A DNA stretch of 64,000 nucleotides, taken from Saccharothrix algeriensis. GTDB taxonomy: Bacteria; Actinomycetota; Actinomycetes; Mycobacteriales; Pseudonocardiaceae. Position 1 is the first letter of the stretch. Every line of letters starts with the position of its first letter. This document shows, one piece after another, positions 34,861 through 43,732 of the stretch. Both the position numbers and the translations under genes were made by a program. The DNA lies in the NCBI RefSeq assembly GCF_016907655.1, contig NZ_JAFBCL010000001.1, forward strand, positions 6,358,001-6,422,000. Reading direction: 5' to 3'. The notes below the pieces were generated by a model. That model was not told the origin of the DNA. It searched no databases and was given only the letters and a program-made list of their open reading frames with translations.

Positions 34861-35846
34861 GCGCGGCCGGCTCGGCGGAGGTCTTCGCCCGCGCGCGCCG
34901 CCGCGAGCACCGCGTCCTGGCGCTGCTCGCGCTGGCCGCCGCGGTGGCCGTGGCCGCCTTCTGCCTGGTCGCCCTGCGCGGCAACTGGGAGTACGCGCTG
35001 GGCATCCGGGTGCGCAAGGTCGCCGCGATGGTCGTGGTCGGCTGCGCCGTGGCGGTGTCGAGCGTGCTGTTCCAGACGGTCACCAACAACCGCGTGCTCA
35101 CCCCGGGCATCATGGGGTTCGACTCGCTGTTCGTGCTGGTGCAGACGCTGGTCGTGTTCGCCTTCGGCGCGCTGGCGCTCAGCTCGGCCGACCCGCGCCT
35201 GCTGTTCGCCGGGCAGGTCGTGGTGATGGTCGTCTTCGCGGGCGCCCTGTACCGGTGGCTGTTCGACCGGCGCAGCCGCGACCTCTACGTGCTGGTGCTG
35301 GTCGGCGTCATCTGCGGCACGCTGTTCTCCAGCCTGTCGTCGCTGGCCGCGCGGCTGATCAACCCCAACGACTTCGTGGTGCTGCAGGACAGCCTGTTCG
35401 CGAGCTTCACCAGCGTCGACCGCCGCCTGCTGGCGGTCTCGGCGGTGCTGGTGGCGGTGGTCTCGCTGTGGGCGGGCCGGCTGTTCCGGCGGCTCGACGT
35501 GCTGGCCCTGGGCCGGGAGCACGCGCTGAACCTGGGCGTCGACCACCGCTCGGTGGTCAACCAGGCGCTGGTCGCGGTCGCCGTGCTGGTGTCGGTGGCC
35601 ACCGCGCTGGTCGGGCCGATCACGTTCCTCGGGTTGCTGGTGGCCAACCTGGCGCGCCAGCTCTCGGGCGTCGCCCGGCACCGGGTCGTGGTGCCGGCCT
35701 CGGCGCTGCTGTCGGTGGTGGCGCTGGTGGGCGGGCAGCTGGTGCTGGAGCGGGTGTTCGGGCTCGACACCGCGCTGAGCGTGATCATCAACTTCGTGGG
35801 CGGCGTCTACTTCATCGCCCTGCTCATCCGGGAGGCCAAGCGGTGA
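34857..35846 (+). CDS. Siderophore ABC importer permease 2 (FecCD family, YclO/FatC-like)
   Basis: 329 residues, GTG start overlapping the permease 1 stop. Features include RVRKVAAMVVVGCAVAVSSVLFQTVTNNRVLTPGIMGFDSLF split across a helix turn, LGREHALNLGVDHRSVVNQ before the coupling region, and a conserved GPITFLGLLVANLARQL segment. It is the partner half of the importer channel. Confidence 0.92.
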   Translation: MSAAGSAEVFARARRREHRVLALLALAAAVAVAAFCLVALRGNWEYALGIRVRKVAAMVVVGCAVAVSSVLFQTVTNNRVLTPGIMGFDSLFVLVQTLVVFAFGALALSSADPRLLFAGQVVVMVVFAGALYRWLFDRRSRDLYVLVLVGVICGTLFSSLSSLAARLINPNDFVVLQDSLFASFTSVDRRLLAVSAVLVAVVSLWAGRLFRRLDVLALGREHALNLGVDHRSVVNQALVAVAVLVSVATALVGPITFLGLLVANLARQLSGVARHRVVVPASALLSVVALVGGQLVLERVFGLDTALSVIINFVGGVYFIALLIREAKR

Positions 35847-36601
35847 TCGAGGTCCGCAACGTCACCAAGTCCTACGGCGCGACCAAGGTCCTCGACGACG
35901 TGTCGCTGACCATCGCGCCCGGCGGCGTCACCTCGATCATCGGGGCCAACGGCGCGGGCAAGTCCACCCTGCTGTCGATCATCGGCCGGCTGCTGCCCGC
36001 CGACTCGGGCCGGGTCACCGTCGACGGCCTGGACGTGGCCGCCACCCCCGGCGCCGTGCTCGCCAAGCGCCTGGCGGTGCTGCGCCAGGACAACCACACC
36101 GGGGTCCGGCTCAGCGTGCGGGAGCTGGTGGCCTTCGGCCGGTTCCCGCACTCGCGCGGCCGGCTGACCGCGGCCGACCTGGCGGCCGTGGACGAGGCCA
36201 TCGCCTACTTCGAGCTGGAGGAGTTCGCCGACCGGCAGCTCGACCAGCTCTCCGGCGGCCAGCGCCAGCGCGCGCACGTGGCCGCGGTGCTCTGCCAGGA
36301 CACCGACTACGTGCTGCTCGACGAGCCGCTGAACAACCTGGACATGCGGCACAGCGTGCAGATGATGCGCCGCCTGCGGCGGATGGCCCGCGACTTCGCC
36401 AAGACCGTCGTGCTGGTCGTGCACGACATCAACTTCGCGTCCTGCCACTCCGACCGGGTGATCGCCATGCGCGACGGCGCGGTCCTGGCGCAGGGGCCCA
36501 CCGCGGAGCTGATGACCCCCGAGCTGCTGGGCGCGGTGTTCGACCTGGACATCGCCGTCCACGACATCGGCGGCAACCGGATCGGCGTCTACTACACCTG
36601 A
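35843..36601 (+). CDS. Siderophore ABC importer ATPase (FepC/YclP-like)
   Basis: 252 residues. Walker A GANGAGKST, signature LSGGQRQRAHVA, Walker B YVLLDEPLNNLD, and H-loop VVHDINFAS are all present. The DEPLNNLD and HDINFAS forms are typical of FepC/YclP iron-siderophore ATPases. The GTG start overlaps the permease 2 stop, completing a four-gene operon with 4-bp overlaps throughout. Confidence 0.94.
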   Translation: MIEVRNVTKSYGATKVLDDVSLTIAPGGVTSIIGANGAGKSTLLSIIGRLLPADSGRVTVDGLDVAATPGAVLAKRLAVLRQDNHTGVRLSVRELVAFGRFPHSRGRLTAADLAAVDEAIAYFELEEFADRQLDQLSGGQRQRAHVAAVLCQDTDYVLLDEPLNNLDMRHSVQMMRRLRRMARDFAKTVVLVVHDINFASCHSDRVIAMRDGAVLAQGPTAELMTPELLGAVFDLDIAVHDIGGNRIGVYYT

Positions 36602-36606
36602 CCGGC

Positions 36607-36642
36607 CCCCGCGCCGGGCGGCGCCCGGCCGCCCGGCGGGGG
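36607..36642. terminator. Bidirectional terminator
   Basis: Stem of about 15 bp with one bulge and a 5-nt loop, in the 48-bp gap between the convergent siderophore ATPase and small-protein genes. Confidence 0.65.
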
Positions 36643-36649
36643 AGCGGCG

Positions 36650-36982
36650 TCAGGGGCGGCCGCGGGCCGGCGTCTGGCCGGCCACGCCGTGCCGCAGCGG
36701 GGTGTTCGGGTCGGGGGAGTGCGCGGGCGACACCTCGGGCGCGCCGGGGTCCGCGGACCGCGCCTGCGCCGCCCGCTGGTCGCCGCCGGACGGCTCGGCC
36801 CCGTCGCGGACCTCGGCCAACCGGGTCTCGAGCAGCTGGACGACCGCCACGCGGTCGGCGTGCGCGCGCTCGTGGTCGAGCACCTGCCGCAGCTCGTCCT
36901 CGGACAGCGCCCGGATGCGGTGGTGCAGGTCGCCCAGCTCCAGGTGGTCGTAGTCGCCGATGGGGAAGGCTTCGTCGCTCAT
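36650..36982 (-). CDS. Small actinobacterial protein of unknown function
   Basis: 110 residues, ATG start. The N-terminal 60 residues form an acidic helical segment (YDHLELGDLHHRIRALSEDEL, DHERAHADRVAVVQLLETRL) of a type repeatedly seen in short actinobacterial proteins. The C-terminal half is Ala/Pro-rich and probably disordered. No transmembrane segment or catalytic motif. It follows the aminotransferase promoter side but shares no clear operon. Confidence 0.7.
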   Translation of the reverse strand: MSDEAFPIGDYDHLELGDLHHRIRALSEDELRQVLDHERAHADRVAVVQLLETRLAEVRDGAEPSGGDQRAAQARSADPGAPEVSPAHSPDPNTPLRHGVAGQTPARGRP

Positions 36983-37073
36983 ACCGGTCGACTACCCGGG
37001 CCGGTGACCGGGAAACGCGGTCCGCCGGGCGTCGCCGCCACCCGATCGGGCCCCGCCACCCCCCGCGCGGGGG

Positions 37074-38372
37074 TCAGTCGGAGCGGATGGCGCGGACCAG
37101 GGCGTCCAGGCCCTCGTCGAGGACGTCGGCGGGGATGACCAGCGGCGGGACCAGGCGGATCACGTTGCCGTGGGTGCCGCAGGTGAGCACGATCACGCCC
37201 GCCTCGTGGCAGCGCGCCGCGACGCGGCGGGCGAGGTCGGGGTCCGGCGCGTCACCGGGGCCGACGAACTCCAGGCCGATCATCGCGCCGCGCCCCCGGA
37301 CCTCGGCGAGCCCGGGGTGCTCGGCGACCAGCGGGCCGAGGCGCCCGGTGACCGCGTCGCCGATCCGGCGGGCGGCGGCGGCCAGGTCGTCCGCGCGCAT
37401 CACGTCGATGGTGGCCAGGGCGGCGGCGCAGGACAGCGGGTTGCCGCCGAAGGTGCCGCCGAGCCCGCCGGGGTGCACCGCGTCCATCAGGTCGGCGCGG
37501 CCGGTGACCCCGGCCAGCGGGAGCCCGCCCGCGATGCCCTTGGCCGTGGCGACCAGGTCCGGCGTGACGCCCTCGTGGTCGCAGGCGAACCAGGAGCCGG
37601 TCCGGCAGAACCCGGTCTGGACCTCGTCGGCGACCAGCGCGATGCCGTGGGCGCGGCACCAGTCGGCGATCGCCGGGAGGAAGCCGGGCGCGGGCACGAT
37701 GTAGCCGCCCTCGCCCTGGATCGGCTCGACCAGCACGGCGGCCAGGTTGTCCGCGCCGACCTGGCTCTCCAGGTGGGTGATCGCCCGCCGGGCAGCCCCG
37801 GCCCCGGTCAGGCCCGCCGGGTCGCGCAGGGGGTAGGACGCGGGTGCGCGGTAGACCTCCCCGGCGAACGGCCCGAACCCCTGCTTGTAGGGCATGTTCC
37901 GGGCGGTGAGCGCGAGGGTGAGGTTGGTGCGGCCGTGGTAGGCGTGGTCGAACACCGCCACGGCGGACCGGCCGGTGGCGTGCCGGGCGACCTTGACGGC
38001 GTTCTCGACGGCCTCCGCGCCGGAGTTGAACAGCGCGGAGCGCTTCTCGTGCGTCCCCGGCGTCAGGTCGTTGAGCTGCTCGCACACCGCGACGTAGCCC
38101 TCGTAGGGGTTGACCGTGAAGCAGGCGTGGGTGAACTCGGCGGCCTGCCGGCGGACCGCGGCCACGACGGCGGGCGCGGCGTTGCCGACGCTGGTCACGC
38201 CGATGCCGGAGCCGAGGTCGATCAGCCGCGCCCCGTCCTGGTCGCGCAGGACGCCGGGCTCGGCGCGGGTGGCGAAGTGCGCGGGCAGCAGGCTGCTGAC
38301 GCCGGCGGCCACCGCGGCGGCGCGGCGGGCCGCGAGCGCGGCGCCGGTCGTGGAGCGGGTCGTCGCGGTCAT
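37074..38372 (-). CDS. gabT: Class III aminotransferase, 4-aminobutyrate transaminase type
   Basis: 432 residues, class III PLP enzymes. Visible landmarks: IDLGSGIGVTSVGNAAPAVV, LFNSGAEAVENAVKVAR, FDHAYHGRTNLTLALT, VLVEPIQGEGGYIVP, ALVADEVQTGFCRTG, PLP lysine in LVATAKGIAGGLPLAGV, and GGTFGGNPLSCAAAL. This pattern is that of GABA/5-aminovalerate transaminases. It transfers an omega-amino group to 2-oxoglutarate. Standing alone leftward, with a repeat-rich upstream region. The exact omega-amino substrate is not certain. Confidence 0.9.
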   Translation of the reverse strand: MTATTRSTTGAALAARRAAAVAAGVSSLLPAHFATRAEPGVLRDQDGARLIDLGSGIGVTSVGNAAPAVVAAVRRQAAEFTHACFTVNPYEGYVAVCEQLNDLTPGTHEKRSALFNSGAEAVENAVKVARHATGRSAVAVFDHAYHGRTNLTLALTARNMPYKQGFGPFAGEVYRAPASYPLRDPAGLTGAGAARRAITHLESQVGADNLAAVLVEPIQGEGGYIVPAPGFLPAIADWCRAHGIALVADEVQTGFCRTGSWFACDHEGVTPDLVATAKGIAGGLPLAGVTGRADLMDAVHPGGLGGTFGGNPLSCAAALATIDVMRADDLAAAARRIGDAVTGRLGPLVAEHPGLAEVRGRGAMIGLEFVGPGDAPDPDLARRVAARCHEAGVIVLTCGTHGNVIRLVPPLVIPADVLDEGLDALVRAIRSD

Positions 38373-38978
38373 GCCCGGGGCCCTCCCGCCGGGCCGGGGT
38401 CGGCGCCGCGGTCCGGCGGTCGCGGCGGGTCGCGGTGCGGGTTCCGGCCGCGGGCGCCGGTGCTCGGGCCGGGCGCGGCCCTCCGGCGCGTGTCGGGGGA
38501 AGCCCAGCGGCAGGGGAGCGGGGGGCCCGCGGTCGACGGCATGGACGCAGTGTCCACCCGCGGCGCCGAACCCCACCATCCGGTCCGCCGACCGGGGGCG
38601 GCACCGGGGCGGCACCGCGTCCGGCCGCCCGCGCCCGCGTGATCCACGCCGCACCCGGCGCCGGGGTCCCGGCTCGCAGCGGCGGGGACCCCGGCGCGCG
38701 CCGCGCCGGACGCGCCGGACGCAGCCACGGCGGACACCGCCGGCTCGTCGGACACCGCCGGCTCGTCGGACACCGCCGGCTCGTCGGACACCGCCGGCTC
38801 GTCGGACACCGCCGGCCCGCCGGACACCGCCGGCCCGCCGGACACCGTCGACCTGCCCTCCGCCGCCGGTCGCCGCGGGGCCGGGTCCCCCTCGCTGCGG
38901 TGTCTGCGCGCCGGGAGTTCTGGTTCCATTGACCTGGCACGGGCCGAGGACCGGCCGGCGTCCGGGGGGAGGGGGCGC
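38373..38978. other. 606-bp divergent region with tandem repeats
   Basis: It separates gabT from the STAND ATPase. The main content is an 18-bp tandem repeat (38731-38850). The remaining GC-rich sequence has no credible gene; a promoter for the STAND gene should lie in the last 100 bp. Confidence 0.5.
38731..38850. repeat. 18-bp tandem repeat, 6.7 copies
   Basis: Units of CGGACACCGCCGGCTCGT: four identical copies, then two copies ending CGGCCCGC, then a partial copy. Length variation by slippage is likely. The unit length is a multiple of three, yet no credible protein covers it. Confidence 0.9.
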
Positions 38979-41069
38979 ATGGAGAACTCCGCCAACGCCG
39001 AGGCGGTCGCGGCGCTGGTCCAGGCGGGCGCCGTCCACGGCGGCGTCAACGTCCACACCGGCTCCCCGCCCGCCCCGATCCCGCACAACCTCCCGCCCGC
39101 CGTGCGCCGCTTCGCCGGGCGCGCCGCCGAGCTGGACCGCCTGTCCGCGCTCGCGGCGGCCGGGTCGGGCAGCCGCGTCTGCGTGCTCGACGGCCCGCCC
39201 GGGATCGGCAAGACCTCGCTGGCGGTGCGGTGGGGGCGCGTGGCCCGCGAGCTGTTCCCGCACGGCCAGGTCTACGTCGACCTGCGCGGGTTCGACCCGG
39301 CCCGCGCCGCGGTCGGCCCGGAAGCCGCGGCCCGCCTGATCCTGGGCGCGCTGCACGTGCCGCTGACCGCCATCCCGCCCGACCCGGACGACCAGCTGGC
39401 GCTGCTGCGCAGCATGCTGGACGAGCGGCGGCTGCTGCTGGTCATCGACAACGTGCGCGACAGCAGGCAGGTCCTGCCGCTGATCCCCGGCTCGGGCAGC
39501 TGCTTCACCGTCGTGACCGCGCGGCACCGGCTCGACGGCCTGGCCGTGCACCACGACGCCGAGCGCATCCCGCTCGGACCGCTCAGCGCGCAGGACTCGG
39601 TGCAGCTGCTGGCCCAGCGGCTGGGCACCCACCGGGTCGAAGCGGAGCACGAGGCCGTGGCCCGCGTCGTGGCGGCCTGCGGCGGTCACCCCATGGCGCT
39701 GAGCGTGGTCGCCGCGCGGGCCGCCGACGACGCGACGAACTCGCTGAACACCATCGTCCGGTCGCTGGAGAACCGCGGCGACGCCCTGGACACCCTGCGG
39801 CTGCCCGACGCGGCCGACCTGCGCGCGGTGTTCGCGCTGTCCTACGACAACCTGGCGCCGGCGATCGCCGAGGGGTTCCGGACGCTGGCGCTGCACCCGG
39901 GCCCCCGGTTCGACGCTTGGGCCGCCGCCGCCATGATCGGCTGCGACCTGTTCCAGGCCCGCGAGACGATCCACGAGCTGTCGCGCTGCCACCTGCTGGA
40001 GCGCACCTCGTCGGGGCACCACGCCTTCCACGCGCTGACCCACGCCTACGGCCTGGAGACCGCGCGGCGCGACCCGCCGGAGCGTCGCGGGTCGGTCCTG
40101 GTCTCGCTGCTCAACCACCAGCTGCACGCCGCCCACCGGGCCGACCGGCTCATCAACGACCACCGGCGGCAGGTGCCGCTGCGACCGTGCCTGCGACCGG
40201 AGCTGCTGCCGGTGCTGGCCAACCGCGCCGACGCCCTGGTCTGGTTCGACGCCGAGTACGACAACGTCCTGTCCGCGATCGCCCTGGCCAAGGAGGAGGG
40301 GCTGCACGACTACACCTGGCAGCTGGCGTGGACGACCTCCAACTTCGCCTACCTGACCGCGCGCTGGCAGGACTGGGTCGACACCCACTCCGACGGCCTG
40401 GCGGCGGTCCGGCGCCTGGGCGACCGCGAGGTGGAGGTCCGGCTCCGGCAGCAGCTGGCCCGCGCGCACCGGGAGGGCGGCGACTACCGGCGGTCCATCG
40501 AGGAGTACCTGGGCGCGCTGGACAGCCTGGAGGAGCTCGGCGACCTGCCGGGCCAGGCGAACGCGCTCAACGGCCTGGCCGCGGTGCAGCTGCGCGCCGG
40601 CTCGCCCCGAGCCGCGTTCGACGCCGCGTCCAGGGCGCTGGAGCTCTACGAGGGCCTGGACGACGACGACGGCACCGCGAGCACGTACCTGTTCCTGGGG
40701 CAGACCTGCCTGGCGTTGAGCGAACCGGAGGAGGCGCGGCGGCACTACCGGCTCGCCGAGGACCTCTACGCCGGGTCCGGCAACCTCTACGGCCTGGCGC
40801 ACGTCGCGGACGCGACGGCCGAGCTGGAGACGGCGGCCGGCCGACCCGACCTCGCGCGGGCGCACCTGCGGCAGGCGGTGAAGCTGCACCACAGGTTCGG
40901 CAACCTCAGCTACGCGGCCAAGGCGTGCCGGAGGTTGCGCGCCCTGCTGGCCGACGAGGACCCGGCCCACCCCCTGGTCGAACTGCTGTCCGCGGCGATC
41001 GTGGAGCTGGAGCACAACCGGGCGACGTCCGCGGCCCCGCTGGTCGAGGCGATCACCGGGCCGGGGTGA
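38979..41069 (+). CDS. STAND NTPase with TPR-like C-terminus
   Basis: 696 residues from an ATG with GGAGG upstream. Order: a short N-terminal peptide with the conserved actinobacterial pattern VQAGAVHGGVNVHTG (about 14-28), a spacer, an NB-ARC-type ATPase with Walker A GPPGIGKTS (72-80), Walker B LLLVIDNVRD and the GxP motif GGHPMALSV, a winged-helix-like region, and C-terminal TPR-like repeats (GDYRRSIEEYLGALDSLEELGD, GSPRAAFDAASRALELYEGL, GNLYGLAHVADATAELE). It resembles SARP-type or AfsR-like regulators minus the SARP DNA-binding domain. Such STAND proteins are signal-gated switches in regulation or defence. The effector is not obvious. Confidence 0.85.
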   Translation: MENSANAEAVAALVQAGAVHGGVNVHTGSPPAPIPHNLPPAVRRFAGRAAELDRLSALAAAGSGSRVCVLDGPPGIGKTSLAVRWGRVARELFPHGQVYVDLRGFDPARAAVGPEAAARLILGALHVPLTAIPPDPDDQLALLRSMLDERRLLLVIDNVRDSRQVLPLIPGSGSCFTVVTARHRLDGLAVHHDAERIPLGPLSAQDSVQLLAQRLGTHRVEAEHEAVARVVAACGGHPMALSVVAARAADDATNSLNTIVRSLENRGDALDTLRLPDAADLRAVFALSYDNLAPAIAEGFRTLALHPGPRFDAWAAAAMIGCDLFQARETIHELSRCHLLERTSSGHHAFHALTHAYGLETARRDPPERRGSVLVSLLNHQLHAAHRADRLINDHRRQVPLRPCLRPELLPVLANRADALVWFDAEYDNVLSAIALAKEEGLHDYTWQLAWTTSNFAYLTARWQDWVDTHSDGLAAVRRLGDREVEVRLRQQLARAHREGGDYRRSIEEYLGALDSLEELGDLPGQANALNGLAAVQLRAGSPRAAFDAASRALELYEGLDDDDGTASTYLFLGQTCLALSEPEEARRHYRLAEDLYAGSGNLYGLAHVADATAELETAAGRPDLARAHLRQAVKLHHRFGNLSYAAKACRRLRALLADEDPAHPLVELLSAAIVELEHNRATSAAPLVEAITGPG

Positions 41070-41205
41070 GGGGCGCCCGCGGGGCGCGTGGTCGACCTGT
41101 CATCCGGGCACCCCGGGGTTCCCGAAAGTGCCCCGTCCGCCGCGACCGGGCCGCGCGGTCGGTCCGCGGTCGCATGATGGCGGGAGACCGAGCCGAGGGG
41201 GTGCC

Positions 41206-42660
41206 ATGTCTTTGCCGGCCAGGATTCGCAGGTGGGCGCGCGCCGGTGGCGGACCTGCCGGCACGCGCGTGGGCGACGTGCTCGTGGTGTCCACTTCGGA
41301 CGGTGGCACGCCGCAGGCGCGCGCGCTGGCGGCCGCGCTGCCCGCGGACCCCGACCACGACGTGGTCGTGGCGGACCTGCCGCCGGGGGCCGGGGCCGAC
41401 GCCTGGGAGGCGGTCGCGGCGGCGCTCGGCCGGGGCCGCCGCCCGGTGCGCCTCGTGCCCGGCCGCCACCCCCGCGAGCTGGCCCCGGACGCGGGGCGGT
41501 GGCTCGCGGAGCGGCTCGGGCGGGCCGTGGTCGCGCCCCGCGGGCCGGTGCACCAGGGCGCGGCCGGCGCGCTGTTCGCGCACGCCGGCGCGGGCAGCGG
41601 CTGGGTGCGCTCCGCCCCCGGCCGGGAGCCGGTGTGGGAGGCCAAGCGCTTCCCGCGCCCCGCTTGGGAGTCCGCCGCCTTCACCGAGGTGCGCCGGTTC
41701 GGCGCGGTGGTGGCCGAGCCGCTGCCCGCCGGGGTGTGGCTGCGGCCCGCGGGCGACGACGACCTGTTCGCGGCGGCGCGGGTCGGGCTGACCAGGGCGG
41801 TGCCCTGCCGCCCGCACGTGCCGGTGGTGGTGCTGGGCTGCCCGGGCGCCCCCGACCTCGACCCGGCCGACGTGGCGGCGTTCCGGCGGTCGCTGTCGGC
41901 CCCGGAGCGGGCCGCGGTCTGGTTCGCCCCGTTCGGCGGGGTGGCCCGGCCGGGCGGCGACGAGGTCGGGCAGGTGCTCGCGGACCACCTCGACGCGGAG
42001 GTGCGCTGCCTGGCCGGCGTCCCGGTCGGTTCGCCGGACCGGCCCGACGTGCGCGCGGTCCGCCCGGACGGCTCGCTGGGCTGGAGCCCCTTCGCGCAGG
42101 CTTTCGCCCACCTGCCGCGCCGGGGCGCCGAACCGCCGCCGCCGAGGCTGTGCGCCCACCGGCCGCCGGTCGCGGGGCTGCCCGAGGTCTCGCCCGGCGT
42201 CCACTGGTGCGCGCCGGACACCGTGGTGGAGGTCGTCCGGGCGGGGCTGTGGGTGCGGCCGGCCGAGGTCGCGGGCGCGGCGGCCCGCACCGCGCCACTG
42301 GACCCGATGCGCAACCTCGTGCTGTACGAGGCGGGCGACCCCGCGCACGTCGAACGCCTGCGCGCCGCCGCCGGAACCCTGCTGGACCGCCTCGACGGCG
42401 CCACCGTCCTGGTGAGCGCGCTGCTGCCCACGACCGCGCTGCCGCTCACGACCGGCGCGCCCGCTGCCGGACCACCCGCCGCCGCGGCGGAACGCGGCGA
42501 CGCCGGTTCCCGGGAAGGCGGCCAGGAGGGCGTGCAGTCGGTGGAGACCGCGGTGCTCCCGGTCCCCGCCGCGTCACCGGCCCCGGGCGCCGACGGCCGC
42601 ACCTACTCGCCCGAGGAGGTCTCCGCCGCCATCCGCGACCGGTTGGGGCCGGGCCGCTGA
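41206..42660 (+). CDS. Hypothetical actinobacterial protein, Ala/Pro-rich
   Basis: 484 residues from an ATG with GAGGGGG upstream. I do not recognise the family. The N-terminal half has alternating strand/helix pattern (GDVLVVSTSDGGTPQARALAAALP, HDVVVADLPPGAGADAWEAVAAAL, RPVRLVPGRHPRELAPDAGRW, GRAVVAPRGPVHQ) suggesting a Rossmann-like or toxin-associated domain. Segments around PVVVLGCPGAPDLDPADV and the WCAPDTVVEVV end of the folded part are followed by a low-complexity Ala/Pro/Thr tail and a short acidic end. No signal peptide. It follows the STAND gene by 136 bp in the same direction and could be a partner. Confidence 0.7.
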   Translation: MSLPARIRRWARAGGGPAGTRVGDVLVVSTSDGGTPQARALAAALPADPDHDVVVADLPPGAGADAWEAVAAALGRGRRPVRLVPGRHPRELAPDAGRWLAERLGRAVVAPRGPVHQGAAGALFAHAGAGSGWVRSAPGREPVWEAKRFPRPAWESAAFTEVRRFGAVVAEPLPAGVWLRPAGDDDLFAAARVGLTRAVPCRPHVPVVVLGCPGAPDLDPADVAAFRRSLSAPERAAVWFAPFGGVARPGGDEVGQVLADHLDAEVRCLAGVPVGSPDRPDVRAVRPDGSLGWSPFAQAFAHLPRRGAEPPPPRLCAHRPPVAGLPEVSPGVHWCAPDTVVEVVRAGLWVRPAEVAGAAARTAPLDPMRNLVLYEAGDPAHVERLRAAAGTLLDRLDGATVLVSALLPTTALPLTTGAPAAGPPAAAAERGDAGSREGGQEGVQSVETAVLPVPAASPAPGADGRTYSPEEVSAAIRDRLGPGR

Positions 42661-42676
42661 GCGCGCCCGGCCCGGG

Positions 42677-43282
42677 TCAGCCCTTGAGCTTCCCGGCGAT
42701 CCGGACGACGCGCTCGGCCATGTGGTCCAGGGCGGCGAGCTGGGCCTCGCCCAGCGGTGCGCTGTTGTCACCGCCGGTGACGTGGGAGACGCCGTAGGGG
42801 TTGCCGTCGGCGAACTTGAGCGGGTCGGTGTAGCCGGGCGCGACGACGATGCCGCCGAAGTGGTGGATGGTGTTGTACAGCGCCAGCAGCGTCGACTCCT
42901 GGCCGCCGTGGGCGGTCATCGAGGCGGTGAAGCCGGCGTAGACCTTGTCGGCGAGCAGGCCCTGCGACCACTGTGGACCGAGCGTGTCGATGAACTGCTT
43001 GAGCTGGCTGGAGATGTTGCCGTACCGGGTGGGGGAGCCGAGCAGCACGGCGTCGGCCCAGACGATGTCGTCCGCGGTGGCCTTGGGCTCGTCCTTGGTG
43101 CGGTCGAAGTGCTGGCTCCAGGCGGCGTTGGCGGCGATGGCCTCCTGCGGCGCCAGTTCGGCGACCTGGCGCAGCCGCACCTCGGCCCCGGCCCGGCCCC
43201 CGGCCTCGGCCAGCCGCTGCGCCATCGCGTGGACGGTGCCGGTGGACGAGTAGTAGATGACTGCCAGCTTGGCGTTGGGCAT
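42677..43282 (-). CDS. wrbA: NAD(P)H:quinone oxidoreductase, WrbA type
   Basis: 201 residues. Flavodoxin-like WrbA fold: IYYSSTGTVHAMAQRLAEAG binds FMN phosphate, SPTRYGNISSQLKQFIDTLG is the WrbA signature, and TASMTAHGGQESTLLALYNTIHHFGGIVV is a conserved FMN region. It reduces quinones by two electrons and so avoids redox cycling. Convergent with the preceding gene (16-bp gap). Confidence 0.95.
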   Translation of the reverse strand: MPNAKLAVIYYSSTGTVHAMAQRLAEAGGRAGAEVRLRQVAELAPQEAIAANAAWSQHFDRTKDEPKATADDIVWADAVLLGSPTRYGNISSQLKQFIDTLGPQWSQGLLADKVYAGFTASMTAHGGQESTLLALYNTIHHFGGIVVAPGYTDPLKFADGNPYGVSHVTGGDNSAPLGEAQLAALDHMAERVVRIAGKLKG

Positions 43283-43732
43283 CGTGGTGCTCCTCGGGTG
43301 ATCCGCTGCTCAGGCGTGTCGCGCACCCGGTGAGGGCCGTCGCGCGCGGTGCCGTCGTGTCTGCCCCGGCTGGCTCGCACTCTACGTAGCCGGGGCACCG
43401 GCCGCACGTCGGGCGGACGGCGCCCGGCGGTGCGACCCGGGGGCGCGGCGCCGGCGCCCGGCGGGGTCGTGCCGGCCGGCGCGCACGGCCCGGTCCGCCG
43501 GGCGTCCGGCGGCGCCCGGGGGGCCCGGCCCGCGCCGGTCGTCCCGCCCGGATCGGCCGGGGCGGACCGACCGGACCGGACGTCGCGGGGGCGTCGCGCC
43601 GGAGGTGGGCGTGCGACTGGTCACCGCCCCGGCGGCGCCCGCGGGGGAACCGGGGCGCGCCCCGCCGGGCCGTTGTTATGGTTCCGGGATGCTTGTCGCG
43701 CCCGCCTGCCGCAGCGGAACCTGACGACGCCC
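43283..43732. other. 450-bp divergent region between wrbA and the kinase gene
   Basis: Very GC-rich except near 43660-43735, where TTGTTATGG-type sequence may hold the kinase promoter. An in-frame upward extension of the kinase is open here but reads as Arg/Gly/Pro-rich sequence unlike protein. Confidence 0.45.

Noticed and set aside
38731..38850. CRISPR array
   Set aside because: Units are contiguous 18-bp tandem copies with no spacers, and no cas genes are nearby.
38435..38932. Repeat protein (GHRRLV)n encoded by the 18-bp tandem repeat
   Set aside because: Open in several frames only because the unit is a multiple of three and lacks stops; flanking sequence does not look coding.
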